Of a stretch of DNA of 35,270 nucleotides, positions 7,697-15,924 are shown one piece after another. The stretch's first letter is position 1. Each line of letters begins with the position of its first letter. This DNA comes from CAZCYE01 sp964502775 (GTDB lineage: Bacteria > Actinomycetota > Acidimicrobiia > IMCC26256 > PALSA-555), in assembly GCA_964502775.1 (NCBI GenBank), contig CAZCYE010000004.1, forward strand, positions 1 through 35,270. Reading direction: 5' to 3'. Made by a program: the position numbers and the translations under genes. Below the pieces are notes generated by a model that searched no databases, had not been told where the DNA came from, and saw only the letters and a list, made by a program, of their open reading frames with translations.

Positions 7697-8595
7697 GACT
7701 CGAGCGCCGGGAGTCCGGGCTCGGTGGCCGGCGCGGCACTGGTTCGATTCGACGGAGGAAGGACTCCCCGTCCACGAGAGCCGGCGACGCCCCGCGACTT
7801 GGCGACTTTGGCCGCTCGCCACCGTATCCGGCGAGGGCGACGACCACTCGTCAACAGGAGCACGATGCTCGCCAGCATAAGAGAGACGACGAATGCCGTG
7901 ACGGCGTAGCGTACGATCTCCGCGGTCCGGCTCACCTCCTTCGACGTGAGCGAGCTCACGAGCGAGGGTCGGGTCGCGTTCGCGAGCTGGAGCTCAGCAG
8001 TCGCAACATCGGCGAGTACCTCGTCCAGGGCGACCCTGGAGGCATCCCGCTGCGCCTCCAGCGCCGCGTGCTGGGAACTCCCATCCGCTCCGTTCGCCTG
8101 CTCGTACTGCTCGAGCGCGGACGAGTCCTGCTCGTAGTCGGAACGCGCCGCGCCGACGGCGTCCCCGGCACGCTCAAGGTATCGGTCGGCGAGGCTGGTG
8201 AGCGCGGTACGGGCCGCGACTCGAGCGACGTCCGTCGCGAGGTCGCGATCGGTCGAGAGGTACGTCACACGCACGTTCGCGCTTTCGCCCACTCGAGAGG
8301 AGCGGAGCTCATCGCTCACCTCTTCCCGCGAAATGTCGGTAGCTCGCGCTGTGGCGTGCGCCACAGCCGGGAGCTTCAACTCGGCCTCGTAGTTGTCCGC
8401 GATAGGTCCGAGTACGTAGTCCGGTAAGTCGGCACCGGCGACCAAGCTCACGAACGTGATCGCGCGTCCCCGGTATGTGACAGGTTCGCGGTAGCGAACA
8501 TAACCCGCGGCTCCGGCGGCAATGAGAGCGATGAGGAGCGCAGTGACAATGCCTCCCCAGCTCGGACGGTAGCGAACGAAAGTGGATATCTCCAT
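7693..8595 (-). CDS. Wzz/YveK-like polysaccharide chain-length protein without kinase domain
   Basis: The 300-residue protein has the architecture of polysaccharide co-polymerases. The N-terminal segment MEISTFVRYRPSWG precedes a membrane helix (about 15-33). A large extracytoplasmic region with helical, coiled-coil-like stretches (about 140-205, rich in A/E/Q/R) follows, then a second helix (about 226-247). The cytoplasmic tail is basic and proline-rich. Such proteins set polymer length by working with the Wzy polymerase. There is no Walker-type BY-kinase domain, and no separate Wzc-like kinase or phosphatase in the window. Translation probably continues into the downstream GT4 gene. It is divergent from the polymerase gene, with 60 bp between starts, so both may share a control region. 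The ATG at 8595 has no obvious SD. Confidence 0.75.
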   Translation of the reverse strand: MEISTFVRYRPSWGGIVTALLIALIAAGAAGYVRYREPVTYRGRAITFVSLVAGADLPDYVLGPIADNYEAELKLPAVAHATARATDISREEVSDELRSSRVGESANVRVTYLSTDRDLATDVARVAARTALTSLADRYLERAGDAVGAARSDYEQDSSALEQYEQANGADGSSQHAALEAQRDASRVALDEVLADVATAELQLANATRPSLVSSLTSKEVSRTAEIVRYAVTAFVVSLMLASIVLLLTSGRRPRRIRWRAAKVAKSRGVAGSRGRGVLPPSNRTSAAPATEPGLPALES

Positions 8596-8642
8596 GGTGT
8601 ACCGCGCGCGCTAGACCGCCGAGCTTGGCGAGTGCGCTACGG

Positions 8643-8648
8643 TACCAT
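8643..8648 (+). promoter_or_regulatory. Candidate -10 box of the polymerase/ligase gene (leaderless)
   Basis: TACCAT matches TANNNT and ends 7 nt before the GTG at 8656. This favours that GTG over the in-frame GTG at 8632, which would lie upstream of the box. Confidence 0.45.
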
Positions 8649-8655
8649 CGCGTTC

Positions 8656-10080
8656 GTGGGCGCTCACGGCATCGGTGTGCACGATCGGGCGCGACCACCG
8701 GTGCCCCGGGTACTCTCGTTCGGTTCGCTCGTAGCCTTCGCCCTGTTGTTGATGATCGCCGCGACCACGATCACGTGGATCGTCGCTGGTCTCGACACAG
8801 ACAAGCTTGTTCTCCTCGCAGGTGGCGCCGTCGCCGCCGGTTTGGTGCTCCTCGCGTCGTGGCGGTTCTGGTGGTTGCTACTCCTTCTCTTTGCCGTGCG
8901 CGCGAGCCTGGACGCGCTCAAGCCCTCCGAGATCGGCGGATCCGGCCTCGAGGCTGGCACCATCGTGGGCGCGGTCTTCCTGATCAGCGCTACGGCGTGG
9001 CTATGGGTGCAGTGGCGGAGCGGAAACCTCATGCCTGTCTCCCGCGCCGGGATCGCGCTGCTTGCTCTGGCGGGTGCACTCGTTCTCTCATCGCTGGGCG
9101 CCGAGCAGATCGCCAATAGTCTCCAATCATCCCTCAAATTCGTCGCTATCGCAGTGATGTTCATCGTCCTGGAGCAGACCTTCCTCGTACACCCGGAGCG
9201 GATCGCGGGGGCGCTGGCCGCGGTCCTCGTGTCGCTCGTAGTTCCCGCGATCGTTGGCATCAGCGAAGCAATCTCCAGCGGACTTCCCGAGAGCGGCGTC
9301 GACGTCTCTCGAATTCGCTCCACGTTCGTGCACGCCAACGTCTTCGCTTCGTATCTTGTGGTGATCGGGTTGCTCGCCATCACACTAATCCCGTATCTAC
9401 CTCGATGGCGAGTCGCGCTGGTGGCGATCGTAGTTGTCACGGTGCCAATGCTGCTGTTGACGTACGCGCGCGGTGCCTGGATCGCCTTCTATCTCGGGGT
9501 CGTGCTGATCGGCCTTGCCCAGAGCAGGATCCTTCTCGTGCTCATCGCCGCGGTCACGATCGTGGCAGTTCTTGCGGTTCCATCGGTGTCGACGCGTCTC
9601 AGCGACCTCAACTTGGCCGAGGATACTCGGGGCAACCAGCAGGCGAACTCGGCAGAGTGGCGCGTCGATTACTGGGCCAACGTGCTCCCTTTGGTCGGCG
9701 AGAACCCGGTCACCGGCATCGGCACTGACATGATCCGACGGACCGCTGACTACCGCCTTCCCGCGCACAGCGTCTTCGTCGACGTCATCGTTGAGGCCGG
9801 CGCGCTCGGGGTCGCGACCCTCATCGCGGCAGTCGTCACGATGTGGGCAGCGTTGCGCCGCGCCGCTCGCCTGCTCCGCGACCGCCTCGGGCGAGGCATC
9901 ACCGTCGCGTCGGCCGCGATCGGCCTCAGCCTTCTCGTGCAGTTCTTCTCCGAGAGCTTGCTCATCCAGCCCGCGGTGCTCTGGTACGCGATGGTTCCGA
10001 TGGCCTGGGCGGCGGCCGCCAGCCGCCGCCTGGACGGCCGTGCGGGCGTCCGTGCTACCGCAGCCATCGCGACCCGCTGA
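8656..10080 (+). CDS. O-antigen ligase / Wzy-type polymerase family membrane protein
   Basis: The 474-residue protein has about ten to twelve hydrophobic helices spread over its length. The Wzy_C/O-antigen ligase signature (PF04932) is visible: the YARGAWIAFYLGV helix with its conserved arginine, then a periplasmic loop with NVLPLVGENPVTGIGTDM. That is followed by PAHSVFVDVIVEAGALGV, where the A-H-S/N and E-x-G motif is typical. Ligases and polymerases share this fold, so the sequence cannot separate them. In this locus, next to Wzx and Wzz-like genes, polymerisation of flipped repeat units on the outer face of the membrane is the likelier role. The GTG at 8656 is chosen from its upstream -10 box; GTG 8632 would add eight residues. 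The Wzx gene follows after 37 bp. Confidence 0.8.
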   Translation: MGAHGIGVHDRARPPVPRVLSFGSLVAFALLLMIAATTITWIVAGLDTDKLVLLAGGAVAAGLVLLASWRFWWLLLLLFAVRASLDALKPSEIGGSGLEAGTIVGAVFLISATAWLWVQWRSGNLMPVSRAGIALLALAGALVLSSLGAEQIANSLQSSLKFVAIAVMFIVLEQTFLVHPERIAGALAAVLVSLVVPAIVGISEAISSGLPESGVDVSRIRSTFVHANVFASYLVVIGLLAITLIPYLPRWRVALVAIVVVTVPMLLLTYARGAWIAFYLGVVLIGLAQSRILLVLIAAVTIVAVLAVPSVSTRLSDLNLAEDTRGNQQANSAEWRVDYWANVLPLVGENPVTGIGTDMIRRTADYRLPAHSVFVDVIVEAGALGVATLIAAVVTMWAALRRAARLLRDRLGRGITVASAAIGLSLLVQFFSESLLIQPAVLWYAMVPMAWAAAASRRLDGRAGVRATAAIATR

Positions 10081-10117
10081 GCGTCGTCTGGCTGCACCGG
10101 ACGCGTCGATATCCGCC

Positions 10118-11422
10118 ATGGCGAACGAACCCTTCTCGCGGGCCGTTCCTGGCGACAGCTCGGCCAGCGCCGAGTCGCCGAGCCGCTGGCGACCGAGCTC
10201 GCGGAGCTTTCGATTCGACACGTCACTCACGGCGCTCACGGGTCTCAGCGTCCATCTGCTCAGCGGTATCACGGGGCCGCTGCTCGCTCGCAACCTGGGT
10301 GCTGGGGGACGCGGCAGCCTCGCGGCGGTCACCGTCCCGGCGGAGATCTTCGGTTGGTTGCTCTGCTTCGGGATACCGATCGCCACGCTGTACTACGCGC
10401 GTGAGCACGAGTGGCGCCACCTGCTCATGTCGTCATGGGTGTTCTCGTACGCGCTAGGAGGCATCGTGATCCTCGCCACCTGGTGGGCGATCCCATCGTT
10501 CCTCGACGGTCACCCTCCCGAGACGGTAACGTGGCTCCGCGCATTCTTGCTCGTGAACCTCGCGGTCGGGCCCGTCACCACCGCGGTCGAGACCCTCACG
10601 CTCGAAGGCGCGATCGTCGCGTACAACATTCTGGTTCGGTTCCCGTACGTCGTGTATACGATTGGGATCGCCGCCCTAGCGATCGCAGGTTCCCTGGACC
10701 TCCCCGGGGCGCTCGCTGTCTCGCTGGGCGCGAACGTACTCTGGTTCGCCGCGGTGATTGCTTACCGTCACGCGTGGCCGGGGCGCGGTTTCCGGTTCAG
10801 CGTGCTGCGTCGGCAGCTGCACTACGGCAGCCGCGTCTTCCTCGGCTCGGTATCGACCCTGACGATCCAATGGCTCGATCGGTTGCTACTCGTCGGGCTT
10901 GTGAGTCCGAGCGCGTTGGGAATCTACGTCGTGTCCAGCACAGCGGCTGGCATCACCGGCCCCCTCTCAGAGGGGCTCGCCGTGAACATCCGCGCTCGCC
11001 TCCTGCGAGCAGGCGCGCCTTCACGGCGTGCACTGCTCGCCCGGGCGATGGCCTGGAGTGCGCTGGTCTCGATCACGGCGAGCATCGGGATTGCCGTGCT
11101 CGCGCCATGGGTGCTCCCCGCGTTGTTCGGCGCCGCGTTCGACGACTCACTCCACCCGCTGTGGATTCTGCTCCCCGGCCAGTGCGCGCTCAACGTGGCC
11201 AATATCATCGGCGAGAAGCTCATTGTCGACGGGCGGCCCGGCACCGAGTCCCTCGGCCTCGGGATCGCCGCCATCACGACCGTGGTGGCGCTCGTGTTGC
11301 TCGTCCCACCGTTTGGCATCCTCGGAGCGGCGGCGGCGACGACGCTCAGCGAGTTCGTACTGCTCGGATACGTTTGGATTGCTGACCAACGGGGCCCGAG
11401 GCGGGCTCGGGCGCCCTCCTGA
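10118..11422 (+). CDS. Polysaccharide flippase, Wzx/MOP superfamily
   Basis: From the ATG at 10118 the protein has 434 residues and about twelve hydrophobic helices. It begins after a roughly 35-residue polar N-terminus (SLTALTGLSVHLLSGITGPLLARNLGAGGRG). The L-x-R-x-L-G-x-x-x-x-G pattern in the first helix pair is characteristic of Wzx-type members of the MOP exporter superfamily. These flip undecaprenyl-diphosphate repeat units across the membrane. It lies between the polymerase and a secreted lipoprotein, as expected for a Wzx/Wzy pathway. A longer in-frame reading upstream overlaps the polymerase gene and is low-complexity, so it was rejected. No SD was found; the sequence TCGATATCCG lies 2 nt before the start and recurs before gene 11653. 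The stop codon falls inside the first unit of a 27-bp tandem repeat. Confidence 0.8.
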   Translation: MANEPFSRAVPGDSSASAESPSRWRPSSRSFRFDTSLTALTGLSVHLLSGITGPLLARNLGAGGRGSLAAVTVPAEIFGWLLCFGIPIATLYYAREHEWRHLLMSSWVFSYALGGIVILATWWAIPSFLDGHPPETVTWLRAFLLVNLAVGPVTTAVETLTLEGAIVAYNILVRFPYVVYTIGIAALAIAGSLDLPGALAVSLGANVLWFAAVIAYRHAWPGRGFRFSVLRRQLHYGSRVFLGSVSTLTIQWLDRLLLVGLVSPSALGIYVVSSTAAGITGPLSEGLAVNIRARLLRAGAPSRRALLARAMAWSALVSITASIGIAVLAPWVLPALFGAAFDDSLHPLWILLPGQCALNVANIIGEKLIVDGRPGTESLGLGIAAITTVVALVLLVPPFGILGAAAATTLSEFVLLGYVWIADQRGPRRARAPS

Positions 11423-11544
11423 CGCCCCGAGCGGCCCCGGACGGCTCCTGACGTCCCCGGCCCGGCCGCCACTCCTGACGCCTCCGGCCCGGCCGCCACT
11501 CCTGATGCCCCCGGCCCGGCCGCCACTCCTGACACTCCCGGTGG
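11416..11544. repeat. 27-bp tandem repeat after the flippase gene
   Basis: Three units of 27 bp run head to tail at 11445-11471, 11472-11498 and 11499-11525. Each starts CTCCTGA and ends CCGGCCCGGCCGCCA, with changes at only a few positions. A degenerate 29-nt unit precedes them (11416-11444) and a partial unit follows (11526-11544). The unit length is nine codons, and open frames cross it, but no gene is supported there. GGCCCGGCC-type cores could fold into GC hairpins in RNA. Confidence 0.85.
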
Positions 11545-11652
11545 GGGTGATTCCCGCCGACTGGCTCAAATGCGTCATTAGCGGAGAGGGCCGTACGTCA
11601 CCATTCACGCTCAGCGTTCAAGTTCGAGGGGCTCCGGTTCGATATCCGTGCG

Positions 11653-12762
11653 GTGACGGTGCGATCGCCCAGCCTGCGAGGAGCACTCCGGTTGCGCCGG
11701 CACGCTCGGCGCACGGGCGCCCAAAGGCTCGCGATGGCGCTCGCTCCACTCGTACTGCTTGGCACGGCCTGCACCTCCGTGATGCCCACGAGCCCGATCT
11801 CGCCTGGAGCACTGCCCGCCCCGCCACCGACGGATCCGGCCCTTCCGCCGCCCTCCGGCCCGGTCGCCTCGGAGCCTCCGGCACCGACGACCCGGGACCC
11901 GTCCCTCTGGCCGTTCTCTGCCTCGTCACCGTGGAACACGCCGATGGGAACGGGCGCGCAGTTCGCCTCGCCGGCTGATCCGCGTACTCAGGCCCTCCTC
12001 TCGCCGCCGGGCCACATCAACGCCGCGCAGTGGTCGCATCCGATCTACCAGGCGACCACCGCCGACCCCGTCCAGACCCTCCACGACACGGGCTCGGGCG
12101 TGACCCGCTCGATCCCCATTCCGATCAACGCGACGGCCGCCGCTCCGACACCCGGTGACCAGCATCTCCACATCGTCGGAACCACGAAGTCCTTCGTCGA
12201 CGAGAGTTGGCTCGCGTCGCGGACGGCGACGGGATGGAAGACCCCGTACACGGTGCGGACCGACTTGCGTGGCCCCGGTGTCGGTCAGGGCGGCGTACGA
12301 GCTTATGGCGGCAGCGCGATTGGGGGGCTGATCCGTCTGCACGAGCTTCAGGCCGGTGCGATACGTCACGCACTGGCGTTCGCCATGCCCCGCTCCGCGA
12401 TGAAGCGCGGCCCTGTGTGGCCTGCCATCTTCGAGGACGGCGACGCAGCCAGCACCTATACCGGGACCCTGGCCATGGGCACCCTGGTGGCGATCCCTGC
12501 GGGGGTGGACCTCGAGGCGCTGGGGCTGTCTCCGGCCGGGCTCGTGGTTGCCCGTGCGCTCCAGCGTTACGGCGCGTATCTCACCGACGCGTCGAGCAAT
12601 TTCACCTTGTATGCCGAGCCTTCGGCGGAAGATCTCTTGGGCCCAGCGCGGGCCGACCTGGCCGCGATCCGCGCTCAACTCCGCGTCGTGACGAACAATT
12701 CCGCCTCCAATGTCGGTGGTGGTGGCGAGCGGCTGGCCCCAGCGGCCCCACCCTTCGGCTAG
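11653..12762 (+). CDS. Secreted lipoprotein of unknown family in the polysaccharide locus
   Basis: The 369-residue protein has an arginine-rich n-region, a hydrophobic core (MALAPLVLLG) and a lipobox LGTAC with cysteine 40, so it is probably lipid-anchored outside the membrane. A proline-rich linker (about 48-85) leads to a globular domain that opens WPFSASSPWNTPMG. It contains GDQHLHIVG, then GVRAYGGSAIGGLIRLHELQ and RHALAFAMP. The segment with Y-G-G-S-A-I-G-G and nearby H/E residues looks conserved and might line an active site, but I do not recognise the family. A polysaccharide-modifying or -binding role is only suggested by its position after Wzy and Wzx. The start GTG 11653 is uncertain; ATG 11734 would still keep a short signal peptide. 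It converges with the GT2 gene, 10 bp away. Confidence 0.65.
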   Translation: MTVRSPSLRGALRLRRHARRTGAQRLAMALAPLVLLGTACTSVMPTSPISPGALPAPPPTDPALPPPSGPVASEPPAPTTRDPSLWPFSASSPWNTPMGTGAQFASPADPRTQALLSPPGHINAAQWSHPIYQATTADPVQTLHDTGSGVTRSIPIPINATAAAPTPGDQHLHIVGTTKSFVDESWLASRTATGWKTPYTVRTDLRGPGVGQGGVRAYGGSAIGGLIRLHELQAGAIRHALAFAMPRSAMKRGPVWPAIFEDGDAASTYTGTLAMGTLVAIPAGVDLEALGLSPAGLVVARALQRYGAYLTDASSNFTLYAEPSAEDLLGPARADLAAIRAQLRVVTNNSASNVGGGGERLAPAAPPFG

Positions 12763-12772
12763 ACCGCCGTCC

Positions 12773-13702
12773 TCACGACCAGCGCCGCCTCGACACCAGA
12801 TCGCGGAGTCTCGTCGCCAGCTCCGGCGCAGCGATGATGCCAAGCCCGATACGACGGGTCTTGGCGTTGCCGTGCCGCAGTGCCGTGAGCGCCTGACGGC
12901 GCGCGCCTCGAGCGTCGCCATCGCGTGACGCAACGAGCGCTCGGGAGAGGGCCAGGCGGCCGCGGCGCTCTCCCAGCGAACGCTCGATCCATCGGCGCTC
13001 GCCCGCGGTCGCTGCCTCGCTCAGCGCCAGCTCCAGCACCCTGACGTCGGACTCGACCGTGGCGTAGCCGGACGAGAGGCTGTCGGGTGAGACGCGGTAC
13101 AGCAGGGTCGGCTGGGGTGCCAAGACCGCCCGGACCTCTCTCCGGATCATCCTCAGGTACAGGTCCCAGTCCTCGCCGTGGCGCAGCTCGGCACGGTACC
13201 CGCCGCAGGCCTGGTAGTCCGCGCGAGAGAAGAGCACGCCGGCCGACGCAAAGTTCCCGCGGATGATGGACTGGAGCTGGTCAGTAGGGGAGGGGACCTC
13301 GCGGGGGCAGGGACGGAGCTTCCCGTCGGGCAGCCAGAGATAGTTGCTCGCGATCGAGAGCACACCGTCGGCGTGGGCTGCTGCCAGCAGCGCCAGGTGG
13401 TTGGGAAGCCAAGCGTCGTCGGCGTCGAGAGTCGCCGCCACATCCGTTGTCACACGCTCCATGGCAAAGCGGCGGGCGGCGCCGACGCCCACGTTCGCCT
13501 CCAGCCGGTGGACCGTGATCGGCAGCATCGGTTCCCAGGCGCGTGCCCGCGGCACAGTGTCGTCCTCGGACGCGTCGTCGACGACGAGCACGGCCTCTGG
13601 CGCCTGTGACTGTGCCGCAATGGACGCGAGTGCGCCGTCGATCGTCGTGGCTGCGTTCCGGGCGACGACGACGACGGTGAGACCGCGATACGGCGACGTC
13701 AT
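12773..13702 (-). CDS. Glycosyltransferase family 2 protein
   Basis: This 309-residue GT-A enzyme has the inverting GT2 motifs in order: LTVVVVARN at the start, VLVVDDASEDDT (about 38-49, nucleotide-binding aspartates), and TLDADDAW (91-98, the DxD metal site). The acceptor-side HGEDWDLYLRM near 180 includes the likely catalytic E-D. A variable helical tail follows. It should transfer one sugar of the repeat unit in the cytoplasm; the donor is unknown. The ATG at 13702-13700 overlaps the upstream TGA as ATGA, which favours it over the ATG two codons earlier and shows translational coupling to the preceding GT4 gene. Confidence 0.88.
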   Translation of the reverse strand: MTSPYRGLTVVVVARNAATTIDGALASIAAQSQAPEAVLVVDDASEDDTVPRARAWEPMLPITVHRLEANVGVGAARRFAMERVTTDVAATLDADDAWLPNHLALLAAAHADGVLSIASNYLWLPDGKLRPCPREVPSPTDQLQSIIRGNFASAGVLFSRADYQACGGYRAELRHGEDWDLYLRMIRREVRAVLAPQPTLLYRVSPDSLSSGYATVESDVRVLELALSEAATAGERRWIERSLGERRGRLALSRALVASRDGDARGARRQALTALRHGNAKTRRIGLGIIAAPELATRLRDLVSRRRWS

Positions 13703-14826
13703 CGCCACGTTGGGCCGCGCTTTGCGCGTCCGCGCGTGCCGGCGCTGGCCTCTGTGAAGATCCGGGAGTACAGCGTCTCGTACGAGCGCGCCATTCTGCT
13801 CACCGAGAACTCGCTGAGGGCGCGCTGCCGACCAGCGTCGCCCATCGATGCTCGCGTCGGCGCGCTCTCGAGGAGTCGGGAGATCGCGATGGCCAGCGCA
13901 TGGGGGTCGTCGGGAGGCACGAGGATCCCAGTGACGCCGTCGACCACCGTCTCTCCGACGCTCCCGACAACGGTCGCGACGACGGCCCGACGGGCAAGCA
14001 TCGCCTCGATGATCGTCAGCCCCATCGCTTCCGACCGGGAGGGGACCGCGACCACGTCGAACGTGGGCAGGTAGGCGCGAGCGCGATCCGTCCAGCCCGT
14101 GAAGAGCACGCGCTCGGCCAGCCCGAGGTCGGTTGCCAGTGCTCGCAGCTCGAGATCCTGGTCGCCGGCGCCCACCAGGACCAGGCTCGCATCGCCGAGC
14201 TCGAGCATGGCCCGAAGTAGCACATCGATGCCTTTGAGGTGATCGAAGCGGGCGAGCGCGCCGACAACCGACCCGTCGAACGGGATTTCGGCGGTGTCGA
14301 GAGCGATGTCCGGCACGCCGTTGTAGATCGTCGCGATCGAGCGATTCGGTAGTCCGAATGCGTGCTCGATCTCACGTGCCACACCGTCGCCCACTGCAAT
14401 ATGGCCGGCAAGTCGGCGGGAGACGACACGTTTCAGCTCGCGGCTGGCCCACGAACAAGGGTGCGGGAGTAGGTGCTCGACCGCGACCGGGGCGATCCCA
14501 GGCACGCCGGCCGCGGCGAGCAATGCCCACTGGCACGTCGTCGTGCCGGTCAGGACCGCGTGCAGCACAGCCGGCGCGAGCGGCCTCAGGGACGCGCGGA
14601 ATCGGCGCCACGACCTGAGGTCCGCCTTCGTCCGCAGTAGCGGGAGTTGGACGCACGGAGTCGCGGGGCGCTGCGACGCGAGCCATTCGATGAAGTCACG
14701 GTGGGGCCCAGCGACGACGACGGAGATTCTCGGATCCAACTCCCCCAGCAAGTAGGCCGTAGCAATCTCCGAGCCACCGACCGACGCGCTCTCGCAGTAG
14801 ACGACCACGCGTGGACTGTCGAGCAC
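13699..14826 (-). CDS. Glycosyltransferase family 4 protein
   Basis: The 375-residue GT-B protein begins SPRVVVYCESASVGGSEIAT, with the usual G-G-x-E loop. The donor domain contains VVGALARFDHLKGIDVLL, then LFTGWTD (D in the nucleotide pocket) and VPSRSEAMGLTIIEAMLARRAVVAT, the retaining E-x7-E motif. The GTG start at 14826 has an SD-like GGGAGCGAGG ending 4 nt upstream. It heads a two-gene minus-strand unit with the GT2 gene at 12773 and is divergent from another GT2 gene at 14893, with 66 bp between the starts. Its place in the assembly order cannot be deduced. Confidence 0.87.
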   Translation of the reverse strand: MLDSPRVVVYCESASVGGSEIATAYLLGELDPRISVVVAGPHRDFIEWLASQRPATPCVQLPLLRTKADLRSWRRFRASLRPLAPAVLHAVLTGTTTCQWALLAAAGVPGIAPVAVEHLLPHPCSWASRELKRVVSRRLAGHIAVGDGVAREIEHAFGLPNRSIATIYNGVPDIALDTAEIPFDGSVVGALARFDHLKGIDVLLRAMLELGDASLVLVGAGDQDLELRALATDLGLAERVLFTGWTDRARAYLPTFDVVAVPSRSEAMGLTIIEAMLARRAVVATVVGSVGETVVDGVTGILVPPDDPHALAIAISRLLESAPTRASMGDAGRQRALSEFSVSRMARSYETLYSRIFTEASAGTRGRAKRGPTWR

Positions 14827-14879
14827 GTTGCCTCGCTCCCTCGTCTTGGTCGGTCATGTTCCCTGTTCGAACGCGCTGC

Positions 14880-14885
14880 TAGTTT
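14880..14885 (+). promoter_or_regulatory. Candidate -10 box of GT2 gene 14893 (leaderless)
   Basis: TAGTTT matches TANNNT and ends 7 nt before the ATG at 14893. An AGGA immediately after it is probably too close to the ATG to act as a good SD. Confidence 0.45.
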
Positions 14886-14892
14886 AGGAATA

Positions 14893-15924
14893 ATGGGCGC
14901 GTGTATCACGATTGTCGTCGCGACATACAACCGGTCCGCATATCTGGGCGAAGCTCTCGACAGCATCCTGACGCAGGACTTCGAACTACTCACGGTTGTC
15001 GTTGCTGACAATGCTTCCACCGACGAGACACCGCGGATCGTCGAGGGAATCGAGTCACCGAAGGTCCACTACGTGCGACGCGAACGCAACCTCGGCTGGA
15101 TCGAGAACTTCAACCGCGCTCTCGCAGATGTCGAGACCGAATACGTTGGGATCTTCGGAGACGACGACCGCATGTTGCCCGGCGCGCTGCGCCGCGCGGT
15201 GCAGGTTTTCGACGAGCACCCGAGTGTTGGGATGGTGCATACGGCGTTCGACGTGATCGATGAGCGCGGGCGAGTGCTGAGCACCCGTGAGCACTGGATG
15301 GGCGCTCAGGATGACGACGTGGTCGAACGCGGCCCGGCGATGATCAGACGCACGATGCCGCTCTGGAGCGGGATCTGCTCATCGAGCGTCGTGATGCGTT
15401 CTAAGGCGATCCCTGCCGGTGGCTACGACCCTGTTGACGGCGAGTTCGCCGACTACACGCTCTGGCAGCGGATCGCGCTCGACTGGGACGTCGCCTTCGT
15501 GGCCGAACCAGGCCTGCAATTGAGAACGCACCCGGGGCAGCTCTCGGCGCGGCACGGCCGGAGTCTCGACGCTGGGGTTGTGCTCGAGGCATACGAGCCC
15601 GAGATGATCTCGAGCCTGCTCACCGCGAAGCTCCGCTTCGTCGATCGCCACCACCACCGACTCGCTGACCCGCGTGCCCTCCGGCGAGCCGCGCGTTGGT
15701 GTAGCCGGCGGGAGCTCGCTTCGTGGATGTCTATGGCGGCGAACGTGTCTCGGCGTCACGCGGTGCGCGAACTGTGGAGCGGAGCTCACCGCCAACCGAG
15801 CGTCCTTTTGGGGGCTGCATCGGCTCGCGTCCTCGTCAAGCTCGTCCTCGGCCCGCGCCTCGTCGGTGCGCTCAGGCGGCGTCTCCGGGGTCGAGGAGAG
15901 CGCGTGCACCATTCTCGCGGATGA
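14893..15924 (+). CDS. Glycosyltransferase family 2 protein
   Basis: This 343-residue GT-A enzyme starts ACITIVVATYNRSAYLGEAL, the standard GT2 opening. VVVADNASTDET (about 36-45) provides the nucleotide-binding aspartates and IFGDDDRM (87-94) is the metal-binding D-x-D. The FADYTLWQRI region after 180 corresponds to the acceptor-binding part. The C-terminal about 100 residues are basic and helical, possibly membrane-associated. The ATG at 14893 is preferred over an upstream in-frame extension because it has a -10 box at the right distance and the domain begins at residue 3. Its last 53 bases overlap the end of the minus-strand epimerase gene, an unusually long convergent overlap. Confidence 0.87.
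   Translation: MGACITIVVATYNRSAYLGEALDSILTQDFELLTVVVADNASTDETPRIVEGIESPKVHYVRRERNLGWIENFNRALADVETEYVGIFGDDDRMLPGALRRAVQVFDEHPSVGMVHTAFDVIDERGRVLSTREHWMGAQDDDVVERGPAMIRRTMPLWSGICSSSVVMRSKAIPAGGYDPVDGEFADYTLWQRIALDWDVAFVAEPGLQLRTHPGQLSARHGRSLDAGVVLEAYEPEMISSLLTAKLRFVDRHHHRLADPRALRRAARWCSRRELASWMSMAANVSRRHAVRELWSGAHRQPSVLLGAASARVLVKLVLGPRLVGALRRRLRGRGERVHHSRG

Noticed and set aside
7739..7752. GGTTCGATTC, resembling a tRNA T-arm loop
   Set aside because: It lies inside the Wzz-like coding sequence and no acceptor stem or anticodon arm can be drawn around it.
11445..11525. 27-bp repeats as a possible CRISPR array
   Set aside because: The units are directly adjacent with no spacers, and no cas gene is present.
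14647..14892. 82-codon upstream extension of GT2 gene 14893
   Set aside because: It crosses the divergent GT4 gene on the other strand and the -10 box, and the GT2 domain begins at residue 3 of the shorter form.
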